Part shown: one piece after another, positions 23,782 through 36,600 of the stretch
Layout: each line of letters opens with the position of its first letter
How positions within the stretch are numbered: the stretch's first letter is position 1
The notes under the pieces: model-generated
What the model was told of the DNA's origin: nothing
Database searches by the model: none
What the model saw: the letters and a program-made list of their open reading frames with translations, nothing else
Assembly (NCBI RefSeq): GCF_021155765.1
Contig: NC_060117.1
Coordinates: 3,300,001-3,364,000, forward strand
DNA: 64,000 nt
Source of the DNA: Diprion similis
Lineage: Eukaryota > Arthropoda > Insecta > Hymenoptera > Diprionidae
Reading direction: 5' to 3'
Program-made: the position numbers and the translations under genes

Positions 23782-26700
23782 ATTTTATGCGGCATGTCCA
23801 TAAACCGTTTTTTGGCTCGGATAATTTCAGTACTCGCTTCCGGCTCACTTTCGGCTCGCCTTCAGCTTGTCCTGAAATCTTTATCCTTGCCAAAAAAACA
23901 GGCGGTTTACGGGCATGCCACATAAATAGCTATTTCAGATCAATTCCCTCAGCTGATATTCCGGATCCCAACTTGGAATCCTTCCGGCTCTCCCGAATTT
24001 CCACTATTGCATTAGTTTCACGTTATGCACCATGTGAGAAAATTGGAATCAGTCGATCACGGTTTCAGATTAAACTTGTTATATACTGTCTTCAGAGCAA
24101 AACGACCACTTGCTGATCACCTGGATCGATGCTTTTAAAGACACACGATCCAATAGATCCATGAATTGATCAGAGACCGATTTCTGTTGCCGATGAAAAA
24201 TTTGCAACTGTGGCTTGTTGCTTTAGTTTTTCTTTTTCAACCTCCGAGGAGGATTTCAAAATAGCGTTAAGCCGCAGCTTCTCTTTCTTTACCATTCATT
24301 CGATATGACTATTTTTCGATTTCCGTAATATTCTCGGTTCTTGGATCGTTCGCAATCGGTATAAATTTATCGAATTGAAATGTTTTTGCTCGAATAAAAA
24401 GCAAAGAATGAGTAAAATAAAACAAGAATATTTACGAAGACGAGGTAAGAATCAAATTTGCATAGTCTAAAAATAAAAAACTGGTTCACAGAGAAGCGGA
24501 AATTTTTTCATAGGAATCGGAAATGTCAAGTAAATGTACCGGGTGTGTAAAAAATAATCAGCCGAAGTAATGTCGAATAACGTAAGGATCTTGATTGTAA
24601 GAAATTACTGCAGTCGGAAGAAATCTAAATAAATACAATATGCAGTTTGAATTGACTGGTAAACTAAAACTCTCTAATAAAAAATAATACGAATTGACAC
24701 TGAATAAATTATAAAGTAAAATGATTTTATGAAGTTCTATTTACCTCTCAATAAAATCCTCAACATAAATGAAAAAATTAAAAATAATTTTTGAAATTTC
24801 AGTCATACGATTTAATTTATAACCAACGGTAATATCATTTTTCTTATTTACCGACTGAGTTCCGAATCCCGATAACCGGCTTCGCGTTAACGTAACGCAA
24901 GTTGTTTGTCGACAGGCGTTCCATGAGCGTCACGAAAGGGGTTTGAAAATACAGAGTTTCATTTTACGCAAAGCCCCTAATCCCATAAGTTGTAATGAAA
25001 ATAAACAGCTGATCCACGATCACGTAACCGTATTTAGTGTCAATGTAGACAGATAAATACCGACCAATGATAAGGAGGTATTAAGCTATTAGTACAGTAA
25101 TTTATAATCTACTTTTTTATTATCGAGCCAGTTTTTATCAAGGTGTTATTCGACTGTCGATGTTTATTTTTGGCTGAATTACATCAATTTCCCCGTATGA
25201 TACTTTTCATTTTCACTCAACTGTTTATTACTCCTGCAGATTTTTATTTCCTTTACTCTTTCTCTCTCTCTTTATTTTCTTTTTCCGTTCTTCCATATTT
25301 TTCGCACATTGTGCCAAGGTGTATTCGCGACAAAAGAGGGAAACGAGTTTTTAACTCGATCAGGCTCGATTTCACTCGTAAAAACCTCGTATCAGACGGT
25401 AAAGTAGTACCAACCTGGCACGTGAAAGGAAGTTGGCAATAATCTTCGTTAAACACACTGTCTAGCTCGGTAATTCCATAGAGCTTCGTGCAATCAAATG
25501 CCACGCTCACAAAGCATGTGTTTACAACGTGTTCTTCAAATCTCCGACAACACACTTGCAGATCATGGACTCAATTACCATTATTTCTCAACATTTAAAC
25601 ACGATCAAAGAATGTAATTTAACATAGCTATAGACCTCAACCACCATAATGCATGTCACGATTAAACTGCTGGTTATTTTATTTTTCAAAAATCACCAGA
25701 GAGTCTTCGAACTGTCTTTCGAAAGATGGTGCAGATCGTTTTGAGAAAAAAAGATAACTGGAATAAAAACTTGGGAAAAAAAAAATCGAAAAAATTACTC
25801 ATTTCACAATAAAAAACATCGTAACTCTTCAAAGTTTCAAATCGAGAATCTGAAATTCTTTCTCAATATACATAAAACGTACCATTTAAAGTAGAAAAAT
25901 CGAGAATTAAAGCGATCTGTTTTAGTAAAAAAGTTATCACGGACTTTAGCCTCAAACTCAAACGATAAGAGTACAAGGCTCGAAATGCATCATTTTCAAA
26001 ACTAAAAAAATTATCGAGATTCACAGAATTATTAAATACTGTTTGGTATCTAGCACTCGTTTATAAAATTTGACTAACGTCGTAAGTAATTTTTTTTGGC
26101 AACGTGTAAAAAAAATATTCTTTGGGAAGAAAGTGAATAAAAAAACAGCGACAAAAAAAGCAAAGAAAAACACTTCGAAACGGGGTCAATTAATTTGGCG
26201 ATTTCTTATTGACGATTTGGCAAAAACGTTACCAGGGAAAAACAATAAATCACTAAGGAGTAATTCATATTGACGTATAACAGCTATCGATGGATGGATA
26301 GATAAATTGAGACAGATATGATCCACGCATGATTGCAGGCGGTAAATTCATTTTGAAAATATGAAGATAATCAGTCGCTCGCGGATTATATGAGATGAAC
26401 GAAAAATTCCGTCGATGATGCGAGTTTTCGTCAAGGGATAGATGGATGGAAAAAATGGATCGAGATGCGTGGAATGAAAATTGAAAACAACGTCATTCTT
26501 CAGTGAACTCGATGATTTTAATCCACCTTTGCACATCGCGGATTATAAATATGGTGGCGAAGACTTTGTCGGTGAATTTTTTTTATCTTTATTACACCCT
26601 CAAGTATCATCGTCGATAATTATACGCTTGTTAAACACGTTGAATTGAGGGATTGAGGCGGGAAAATATTCCTATTTTTTTAGATCATGGATGCTATCGA

Positions 26701-28101
26701 TTCGGACCACGTAAACCAGCTGCCTTACATGTTGTATACACGGTAATCCCAAAGTCGCGAATTAGCGAAAATAGCGCAGGCGAATTAAGAGCTTAGTTGT
26801 CCACCTGTGAGAAAACAAAGAAATAAATTGTCACCTTGTCATTTTTCAAAGAGGTTATCGTTTTTATATCGTTATTCGACACTATTGCGAATAGAAGCTT
26901 TCAGGTGAGAGTTTTGATATTAAATTATTTGTTACTTTTTTATTTTTCTTCCGTGATTCATTAATTTGTATTATTTTTTTTTTTCTATTTTTATTTTACT
27001 TTTTTGAAACTCGACAACGTCGATCAATCAAACTCTTTCATCGATACGTCAATTCACTTCCTGTTAATATTGCAATGTGACAGTTTGTATGATGATCGAT
27101 TACACAAACATCGAGGCAAAATCTATTATCAGTGTTAACGACGAAATCCAACATTCAATGCTAATTAACAAACGAAGTTGTTGAGGCCGATGAAAAATGT
27201 ATTTAAAAAACGTTGAAAATGGATAAAAATTGATGAAACGTGATTGTAGAAGAGAAAAACAAAAAACAAGTGCACATAACAACGAAGTTGGAAATTCGTT
27301 TTGGGACACACTGGTAGTTTGAATTTTCGCAATAATCTAGAACGATATTCGAAAAACGTCGGTAATTATTGTCGTTTCCAAAAAAAAATTTTTTTCTTAC
27401 AGTCAATCTAAAAATTGCACCGATTCACACAGATAATTAAGCAAAAGTTTTATAGACAAGAATTAAAAATGGAAACTTAATTGACAAGAAGAAAAATAGT
27501 TTTGTTACGAATTTGAAAACTACTTGAAAAGTTGACATCAATGTAAAACATTCTATATTATTACAATTGCAATATAGTAAAAAATTTTATTGATAAATTG
27601 TTTAACGTTACCGTTAAATTTCATCGTTAATCTTAGAGGTAGAAAAGAAAAATTTATTGGGATACGTTTTGGGGTTCGAAAAACTTGTTAAAAAACAAAA
27701 TTACAGTAAGTTGATGAGTATATAAAATATTACTCGAGTTAAGTAAATTTCAAGCTTGAATCTTTCAATTTTCAACGTCAAATAAAATCAGTCAAGCTCT
27801 AATTATTTGTTATTAACTTCGAACATCAAGTTACAGGTATTGAAATGAAATCCCAGATTCTCCGAGTTAATATTATTTATCCTCGTTATAAAGTTTCATT
27901 CTATAGTATCAATTTTTAACTTTCGTGTTAAATTTCATTCTCTTTGAAGTTTTTTTTTTTAATATCACGCCAAAACCTTTGATAATATTTTCCTTTCAAT
28001 TATCTCCAGCACACCTGTTGCCACATGAAACGACAATCATTCGATAGCTTACCAGTTACTAATACATTGCGAAAAAATCAATTTCGCACTGATTTTCCCC
28101 T

Positions 28102-28130
28102 GCAGCAGCAGCAGCAGCAGCAGCAGCAGC
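28102..28130 (+). repeat. (CAG)9 trinucleotide repeat
   Basis: A perfect CAG run about 525 bp upstream of the candidate first exon 1a of gene D. The open frames through it (poly-Ala or poly-Gln) have no support as genes. Confidence 0.85.
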
Positions 28131-28654
28131 GTGAATAATGCGCTTTCTTATCTCGATGGAAAAGCAGAAATACGAATAAGAGAAAAAATTTTTTGCTACG
28201 CAGTTACACAGGTTCCTCCACGTGTTCGACATCGTCTTTTTATTTTGCAGAAGCAAATGTGCAGCAGCACCGTCACTAAAACCAGCATCAGTCAAATAGC
28301 AACAGTCTGTGTACTAAAGTCGAGAAGGTGACAGACGGACGTATCACCATGAGAAATTGAAATCGCGATCTTAACTACAATAATAATTAATTATAAAACA
28401 ACACGCTAAAATGCATGAAAATCGGTTATAAAAAATTATCGCTCGGAATTCGTCGTGGGAAAACATAAATTGAGTAATAATTTGTAGAAAAAATTTAAAA
28501 ACTCGACGTTTGAATAATAAAAATTGTCGATTTGTCTTCCGAAAAAGAGAGTTAATAAAAAAGAAAAAAAAAAAATAGACATTCAAACTTGAAAATTTCT
28601 TCAAGGTTTATTGATTGGATTTATAATATAACAATTCCGTGAAATATCGACGTG

Positions 28655-28679
28655 ATGATTCGATCGTGGAGAATTTGCT
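28655..28679 (+). CDS. gene D candidate first exon 1a
   Basis: ATG ATT CGA TCG TGG AGA ATT TGC T is followed by the donor GTGAGT. Length (25 nt), phase 1 and the Trp-x-x-Cys spacing equal those of F, G and H. Splicing to 36165 gives C-AGVPQRWVF. The 7.5 kb intron this implies is the largest in the cluster. Confidence 0.55.
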
Positions 28680-31541
28680 GTGAGTATAATGTTTTAGAAG
28701 AAAAAAAAATTTATCCCCTTATAAGTTGTTATTATTATTTTAAAGTGAAATAATCGCTTTTTAATATCAAAGATGATTATTATTAAATGATAATTTTGTT
28801 AATCTTTTACAGATATATATCCTACATTCGATATATTATTTTAAATTATTGGTATACTCTCGTGGTGTTTAATTGAGAACACGTCAAACTGTCAAGTAAA
28901 ATAACGCGATAATTTTTTTAAAATGCATATATATGTATATACATATGTATAAATACCAATTAAAAATTTCTGACACATAAATTATGATCGATCGTTGGAT
29001 AATACGGATAATTAAGCCGTAAATTGACAGACGATTTAATCCGTGTCTTGTTAAACCAAATTAGGTTGAAATTTTATTTCAATTTGTGCGTTATATGACG
29101 AATTTTTCAATCTTTATTCTTAGCCATATTGCATACCTTCCTCGTCGTTGTTATTGCAATTGACACGTTACACTTTTTCTTCCTATCATCTGTAATCAAC
29201 GTTATTATTATCACGAAAACAGACGGTCAGTATGTCAAGCTATTCACCTAACTCGATCCAAGCGGTAAATTCCTGTATAGAGTGCATGGCTTACTGGTAT
29301 AACGTGTATGTGTGTATGAATGTGTGTTTATTTATGTATATATATATATCGCACTTTGTACACCGAATGCTTCCATGAAAGAGAGAAAATTCCTTGTCTG
29401 ACAAATTAATACGTAACGCGACTTGAAACACGAGACAATCCTTTGAGATAATTAATTAATCAGCAACTCTTTTAGAGATATATTTCAAATATTATCACCT
29501 GGATAATAAATTGCATCGATGACGAAAGAAGAAAGAAAAAAAAAAGGATTTTACAAGAAGTTTTAACTGTAAATATTGATACAGGCTTTAATAAATACAC
29601 TCTGAAGTTGCATTTAGAAATTTTTTTTCCATCGATTTTAATCACTTTTTATAGACGAAAATCGTAGTTGAATATCAGTCTTGGAGATATTTGCAAAATT
29701 AACAAACTGGCGGTCATTTTTCGAGAAAATTTGAAATAGACGGCTGTTTTTTTTTTTTGTTTGTTTTTTTTTTTTTTTTTTGTAAAAAAATGTAGTCAAA
29801 TTCAATATTTCAAGAAAACTTATGATTCATTCCAAGCCAATTAACATGCTGAATCTAAAACCGTTCGATTTTCGTGTCTAAAAGAGTGATTGAAATCGAT
29901 AAAAAAAATTCTTTTTTATGCAATTCGAAAGTGTATTTATTAAGCCTAACAAAGCGTGTATCAATATTTGCAGTTATCACTTGTTAAAAAAATTCTTGCA
30001 GAAACACTTTTTTTTCCTCGTCAGTTGAGTAGACCACTTAAGCCGTTAAGCGTACAGGAAAGGCAAAGAAAAAAGAAAAAAAACTATAAATTATACATTA
30101 TTTTTGTTGGATCAAGAGATTTGAAAAATTTCACACCTCTTTCTACTGTAAATGACTCAACGATTTGATATATCGTATATGTACAAGCAATTCAAATTGA
30201 TAAGTGGAAGAAGAGAGAAGAAGAGAGAGAAAAAAAAAAAAAAAAACAACAGAAAACAAAGCAATAAATGACAATCTCTCTTCAAATAAAATTCAAACTC
30301 CGCGGTTGATTGTGAAAAATAATTATTCAGATTGCGGTATAATTAACGACATTAACGCATTTTATAATAAGTTTAATACGAAGGGATTTGAAGAGTTAAA
30401 GTATTTTTTTTATTTTATTTTTTTTCTACTTTTATATGTATAATCATTTGATTACTTTATAATCGTTTTTAGTTCGTAACAATCGCCAACAAGTATCTCG
30501 ATTTTACTGAACGTTGTGATATATATATATATATATATACTAGTTAAAAATAATTATTTATATTCATATATCAGCTAGAAAGTCATTGATTAATTTTTTT
30601 TTCTTTTCGGATGTTGGAACAGGATTGAGAGCAGTAATAAAATAAAATAAAAAAAATAAAAAATTCTCTGCGAATTTCTAAAATCACAAAACATATCGGC
30701 AAATAAAATATCTAGTTTCGTGAAATTTTTCTTTATGTTTCTCTTTTATATATTTTATATTTAAAATATATATCAAAGCGTATTGTCATAAATTTCATCC
30801 ACGACAAAATTTCACTCGCAACGTTTACTCGAATAACCGAAAAGTTTGCTCACGTTAACGCCGCATGATTCATAAAATACATATTAGTACACATATATAG
30901 CGTATGATGGGTACACATATTTGTTTTCTGTTTTTCGTTTTTTCATCTTTCTGAAAAATTATAAAGAAATTGAAATTATTTCGAATCATTTTGTCAGGTG
31001 ATTCGAAAATCGGTCAATTATCATCGTGGTATGAATAATTCTTTGCCAAATAATGACGATACAAAATTCTCTTGCAAAAAGAAAAACAAATAAAACAGCC
31101 AAAAAAAAAAAAATCAAAAAAAATCAAAAAACGAAAAATTTCAAAGAATTCGAGCGCCGCTGTCTCAGCTGGGCAAATGACTGGAAATGAAATGTTTCTT
31201 ATCATTTATCGAATATCGTAAAGTCCGTTAAATCCGTGACTGCCGTTCGATTTGTTTTATCATTTAATCAGAATCTAAAGTTGAAAATCATTGAAATTTA
31301 TTTTCCCACGAAAAGCCGACCAATACAGCAATAACGATGTGCATTATTGCGCGTGTTACGTGTGATAAAAAATTTTGTTATTCAAATTTAAACGTGAATT
31401 TGGACACAACAAAAATTCTTAAGATATGTAGCTAGGCTATAGAAATCGCTTCCCTTTGACGTACAGCCTTAGAATATTCACGCAGTCTTGTGGTAATAAA
31501 TCGTTACAATAAATAACGTGCGTGCTGTGCAAATGGACGAC

Positions 31542-31573
<32 letters not shown>

Positions 31574-31757
31574 CCACCAAGAGATAAAAATTAAACAACG
31601 AATTCCTGTATTGCTAAAAGAATTATTATTATTATTATTATTATTATAGACGATTACAAGTTTGGTATTTGCGTTATGTTTCTTCGTTCATAGGAAGAGT
31701 CGTTTTCATTTTTTTTTTTTTCTACTTCTTGTCTGATATAGGTGATGTTGATTTTTT

Positions 31758-31800
<43 letters not shown>

Positions 31801-33622
31801 CGATAAATACAGATTAACGTATACATACGATTATAAATATTACAGCCAAATCCTTTGAACGACCGACGTACATATTGCAGTGAGACTTCACATATTCTAT
31901 ATTGTCAACGTCAGCTTTGCGTCTGCATCTTGTCAAGATATCAACGACTATGGTAGTCATACTTTTTATTCAAAATAAAAGATACTTGGCACGTGTAATT
32001 TAATTATTCTCGAAACGAAAATTAAAAGTGTGAAAAGGAACGAAACGGAAAGAAAAAAATAATAAAAATCAAAAAAATCGAACGATTACCTTAGTTTTGT
32101 TAATTTTTTTTTTTTTTTTTTTTTTCTTCATTTTAAATTTCCGTTACACCGAAACACAAGTTATAAAATTATAGGTTCATTTTGAACTATGACGTAGCGA
32201 TCGCGCTCGAGCCGTAGGAGGAACGCTACGCGTGCTGACGTCACGGGACAGCAACGAATCCGCAATGTGGGCGCGAAATTCGAACGGTGTCGGTTATCGT
32301 CATCGGTGATAAAAAAAAAGAGGAGAAACAAAGAAAGATTGCCAAAGTGAAAAGTGAATCTTTTTGTGGATTTGTGAAGATTGTTCGCAAGGTGCTGAGT
32401 GATGACAAAAAAAAAAAAAATTGACTCCGATATTATCTGTTCTAATTGAATCGAACAACGAAACTTGTACGAAAAACAAATTTATTAAGAAAAAAATCAG
32501 ATCAATTTTATACATCGTTGAACAAACTGTCACGTTGAACAGTCTTGAATAATAATAAAAAATGAATAACGAGATGTTCTAAGGGTTTAATAAAGTTAAT
32601 TTCTTTCCTATCTTTTGGAAAAATACGATCAACACGATTCTTACAAATTTGAATAAAAATACAAAATATACCTCAAGATTTTTTTCCTCGAGGAACTTTT
32701 TTGACATAAGAATAACCGAATTCGCACGAACTAAACCGAGCGTGCGAAATCACTCAGACTCCGTCAAAAGTAATGCAAAAACATTTGTTCATATTGAATA
32801 TCAAACAATTTTCAATAAACTTTACGGAACAATATTTTATCATCGACATTTAATATCGCTTAGAAAAAAAAATAAAAATAAAAAAAAAAAATACAAACAA
32901 TTCCGTATCGTGAGAAAAAAATAATCACCGAACAAATTTAATTACTAAATGACGGTCATTAATAAAATAAATAAAAAATGGTGGACCAAGGTATCACATA
33001 AGGACGTCCATATTTCTCTGCGGCACCGGAATTTCTCACCACCTCAGGTTAACTGAGATCTCATCAAAGTAAACACACCTGATTACATATAAGTCGGTTT
33101 TAAGGCTCGCAGATAGTAGAATCGCTCTGTTGTTCTCAGAGAGCGCCAACAGCCGACGAAAGCTGGTCGGGTCGTTTAACGCAACGTTATTATTATTGCA
33201 CACGACGTACACACGTAGTTATTAGGGTTGAAAATATTATCGGAATGAAATTTTATCAAAATTTCTGATTCGCGTTGAAAAGAGAAGAAGAAGAAAAAAA
33301 AAAAGAAAAAAAAAAAAAAACCCGAAAACAATTTATCGCTTCCTTAATTATTATACGACGCGACAGCAGTGAACGAAAATAATGTTTTCGCAGATTAAAC
33401 TTTTTTGTAAGTCAGATTCAATATAATTCAGCTTTATCATCATCATCATTATAATCATCATCATCATTATTATTATTTATAGTTTTTTTTCATTAATACT
33501 GTTATCATTGTCGTCGTCGTGTTGACATGAGTATTTGAAGAATTTGAAAATTCATTCATTGCTATTTGCATTACTCGTCGATTAATATCCAGTGAAATAA
33601 TTCTCATATGATGACAATGTTA

Positions 33623-33655
<33 letters not shown>

Positions 33656-36600
33656 GATAATAATTACAACAATATAAACCAAACGCAGTAAAACAGTGTC
33701 GTCGAGGTTATATACGTGAATCTAACGCGAAAATACCAGTGAATACCTGTATATATAAAGGTAATAATAATAATAATAATAATATTAATAATATCAATAT
33801 CGAGTATTAATATTTCATAATATTACAATAACTTACGGACATGATATTCTTCATCTGTCATTTGAAAGCCGATTTTGCGTAACGAATAATATTTTTAATA
33901 TTATCCATAACAATATAATAATAATAATAAATAAAATGAAACATAAAAAACATTTGTAACAACAGTCAAGTATGATGATAACGCACCAAAGAATCATATG
34001 GAAAAATATTAATACCCTGGTGCAATTTTTTTGACAAAACAAAAAAATTTTTTAAAATATTTCCTTGTTGGATCCAAGAAATTTTTTAAAAATAAAATCA
34101 CCGTCCGATACGTCGACAATACGATTTCGAATCGACGGAATAATAAATTGCTCGCACGAAAGTGTACGAAAGAAAAGTTGAATTAATAAGAGTGAGAAAA
34201 AACGAAACCAAACAAGAAGAAAAAACCAAAAAAAAAAAGAAAAAAAAAAGAAACAACATTTTTAATATAATTTTATACATATATACATATATATATGCAT
34301 ACTGCATTACTTGATCCTGGTGGTTATTCGTGATAGACACGTATGGATGCGATTTCGAGTATCGTTATCTGGGGTTTTTTTGCAAAGCGTTTGATATGCA
34401 GAAAAGAAGAGAAAAACGTGGCCAAAGTGAGAGGAAAAAAAAAAAAAAAGAAAAAAGCAAACAACCCGGGATAGACATGACAATAAATCAAAATTTTACA
34501 ACCGGTTTTTTATATTTATATTACGCAATTTGATACGTTAAAATTGGACTTCTCACCGTTATCAGTTAATGCGGATGTGTGTAATAAGTATACAGCAGCT
34601 GTATAATCTAAACCGCGTTACTTCAGTTTTGATACATGCAAACATAGTTGCTTCGACACCTCAGAACGATGCGGAATACCGAAAACCGATCAGATTCCGA
34701 TCATGTGTGCGTATATATACCGGGTGTCCCAGACCACCCGTTATATTACAAAGTTAATGAGAATGATGAGAAAACACTATCGTTTTTTTTTTTTTTTTTT
34801 TTCAATCCGATTTCTGAAGATAAAAAGAACTTTCGTGCGGACATATCGCAAGTTAAATTGTAAAGATAATTTTGGGTTCAAGAATGACGTTTTTTTTTTT
34901 TTTTTTTTTTTTTTCTTTTAAACCGTTCTGTCAAACAAAAGATGCATATTTTTTCACGTGGAATTCGAATCTGTCATAAAAATATGCCTGTGGTATTGAG
35001 GAAAATGGACTTCCGGTTTGAAAAATGCATTTCCGGTCTGCACCGGAGATCGTCAATATCGTCATTCAATAGGGCAGGCTCGATATAGCCATGCTGGATT
35101 TTCAAATTTTCGAAAAAATCAGTTCAACCAGTTTTTAGAAGGTAGTTTTATATCCAAAAAATCGGTTTTACCTTTTTTTTTTGTATCCATTTCTCGAAGC
35201 AGAATGGCTGAAACGAGTATTTGAGTAAAAATTCGTGTTTTTTTAATTCATTTTTATTATTATTGTTATTTTTTTTTCACTCTTTCGCGATACGAATGCA
35301 AAAAATGGAATCGAATCCAAAAGTAATGAGATTATTACAGTACATAAAAAAGTTTCCTTTCATTTATTCGTCGTATTTCTCGTTACTATAACGATATTGC
35401 TTTCCGTTAAAGATATTTTCATTCATTGCTCAAGTTCAAAATCAATTCGAAAAATTTATCAAACTCGACCGAATTTCATGTGGGATTCTAAATTATGAAA
35501 AAAAAAAAAAAAAAAACCAAGCATGTAAATGTGATAACGTAAATCTGTTATCTCGAATGACTGTGACAGAAAATAATAACGACGATATTATCGTAATAAT
35601 TGTTAAAAAATTAGATCAAGAATGAATCGAAAATCGACAAATTCTCTTCCCAGCATTAACAATATTTCTACCGAGAATTTATTATCATAGTCATAGATCT
35701 ATTGTGAAGGTTTTACCGTTAAAAAAAAAAAAAGAAGAAAAAAACAAACGGAAACAGGTAATTACAAATTCCGTGAACGTGATGGTCGTTTTTTAACGAT
35801 TATAAACAACAACGTCTTACGGCACCATTTGCGAAGATAAGATCCGCATATTTAAATTGTTTAAAACCCCGCTAATCGCACGATATATATGCGAAAGTGC
35901 AAAAAAAAAAAAAAAAAAAAAAAAAATTCTACATATCTTAATTATATGTATGTTTAATTACTTCCGTAAAACTGTCAGTTTCAATTTTTCGATTGATAAC
36001 GGTGTCGGTTTTTTTTTTTTTTTTTGCTTCGAATGAATGAGAAGTGAAAAAACTGAATTTGAAATTGAAAGAAAAAAAAAAAAAAAAATAAAATAAAATA
36101 AACAGACACCAACAAACGATGACAAAAATTTTTCATCGGATTCTTTTGTTTTTTATTAATATAGGCGCGGGAGTTCCGCAGAGATGGGTTTTTGCGGTGA
36201 TGGGATTTTTGGCGGTGACGAACGCATATACGATGCGAATTTGCCTGTCACTCGCCATAACCGAAATGGTTAGATCGTCCGGAAGTTCGTCGAATGATAC
36301 CAGCCTCGACGATACGTGCCCAGATGTCGATTCTAACACAACAAGTAGCAGCAACAGTAGCAGTGGTACTTTCGAATGGAGCGAATACACGCAAGTGAGG
36401 AGGAGAGAATTTTTTAATTATTTGTTGTTATTTTAGTTTCGTTTTTTTTTTTTCTTCAAAATCATCTTAATTTTAATAAAGTAGAAATCGATCGTCGGAT
36501 AATCAAGAATTTTAATACTTTTTGAAATCATAATTCAACGGAGTCTACTTTATATATTAATCACATAGTAATAATAATAAATAATAATAATAATCACAAG

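Larger units (their letters stand above)
22197..28654. other. 6.4 kb between gene C and the first candidate exon of gene D, no gene seen
   Basis: No protein family was recognised on either strand. It contains a small foldback element (23551-23781), a fragment beginning ACCGGGTGTGTAAAAAATAATC near 24538 that may be a transposon end, and a CAG repeat at 28102-28130. The rest is AT-rich single-copy-looking sequence. Confidence 0.5.
28680..36164. other. presumed intron 1 of gene D, otherwise empty
   Basis: Apart from candidate exon 1b, I see only AT-rich sequence, simple repeats ((ATT)n at 31621-31647, (TC)n at 31760-31800, (AAT)n near 33624-33653) and homopolymers (poly-A at 31541-31569 and near 35898-35925). 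A possible transposon end reading CCGGGTGTCCCAGACCACCC occurs near 34720. No second gene is supported. Confidence 0.5.

Noticed and set aside
23787..24116. 109-codon frame between genes C and D
   Set aside because: No recognisable motif, no promoter or splice signals, and it begins at the edge of a foldback element; likely chance.
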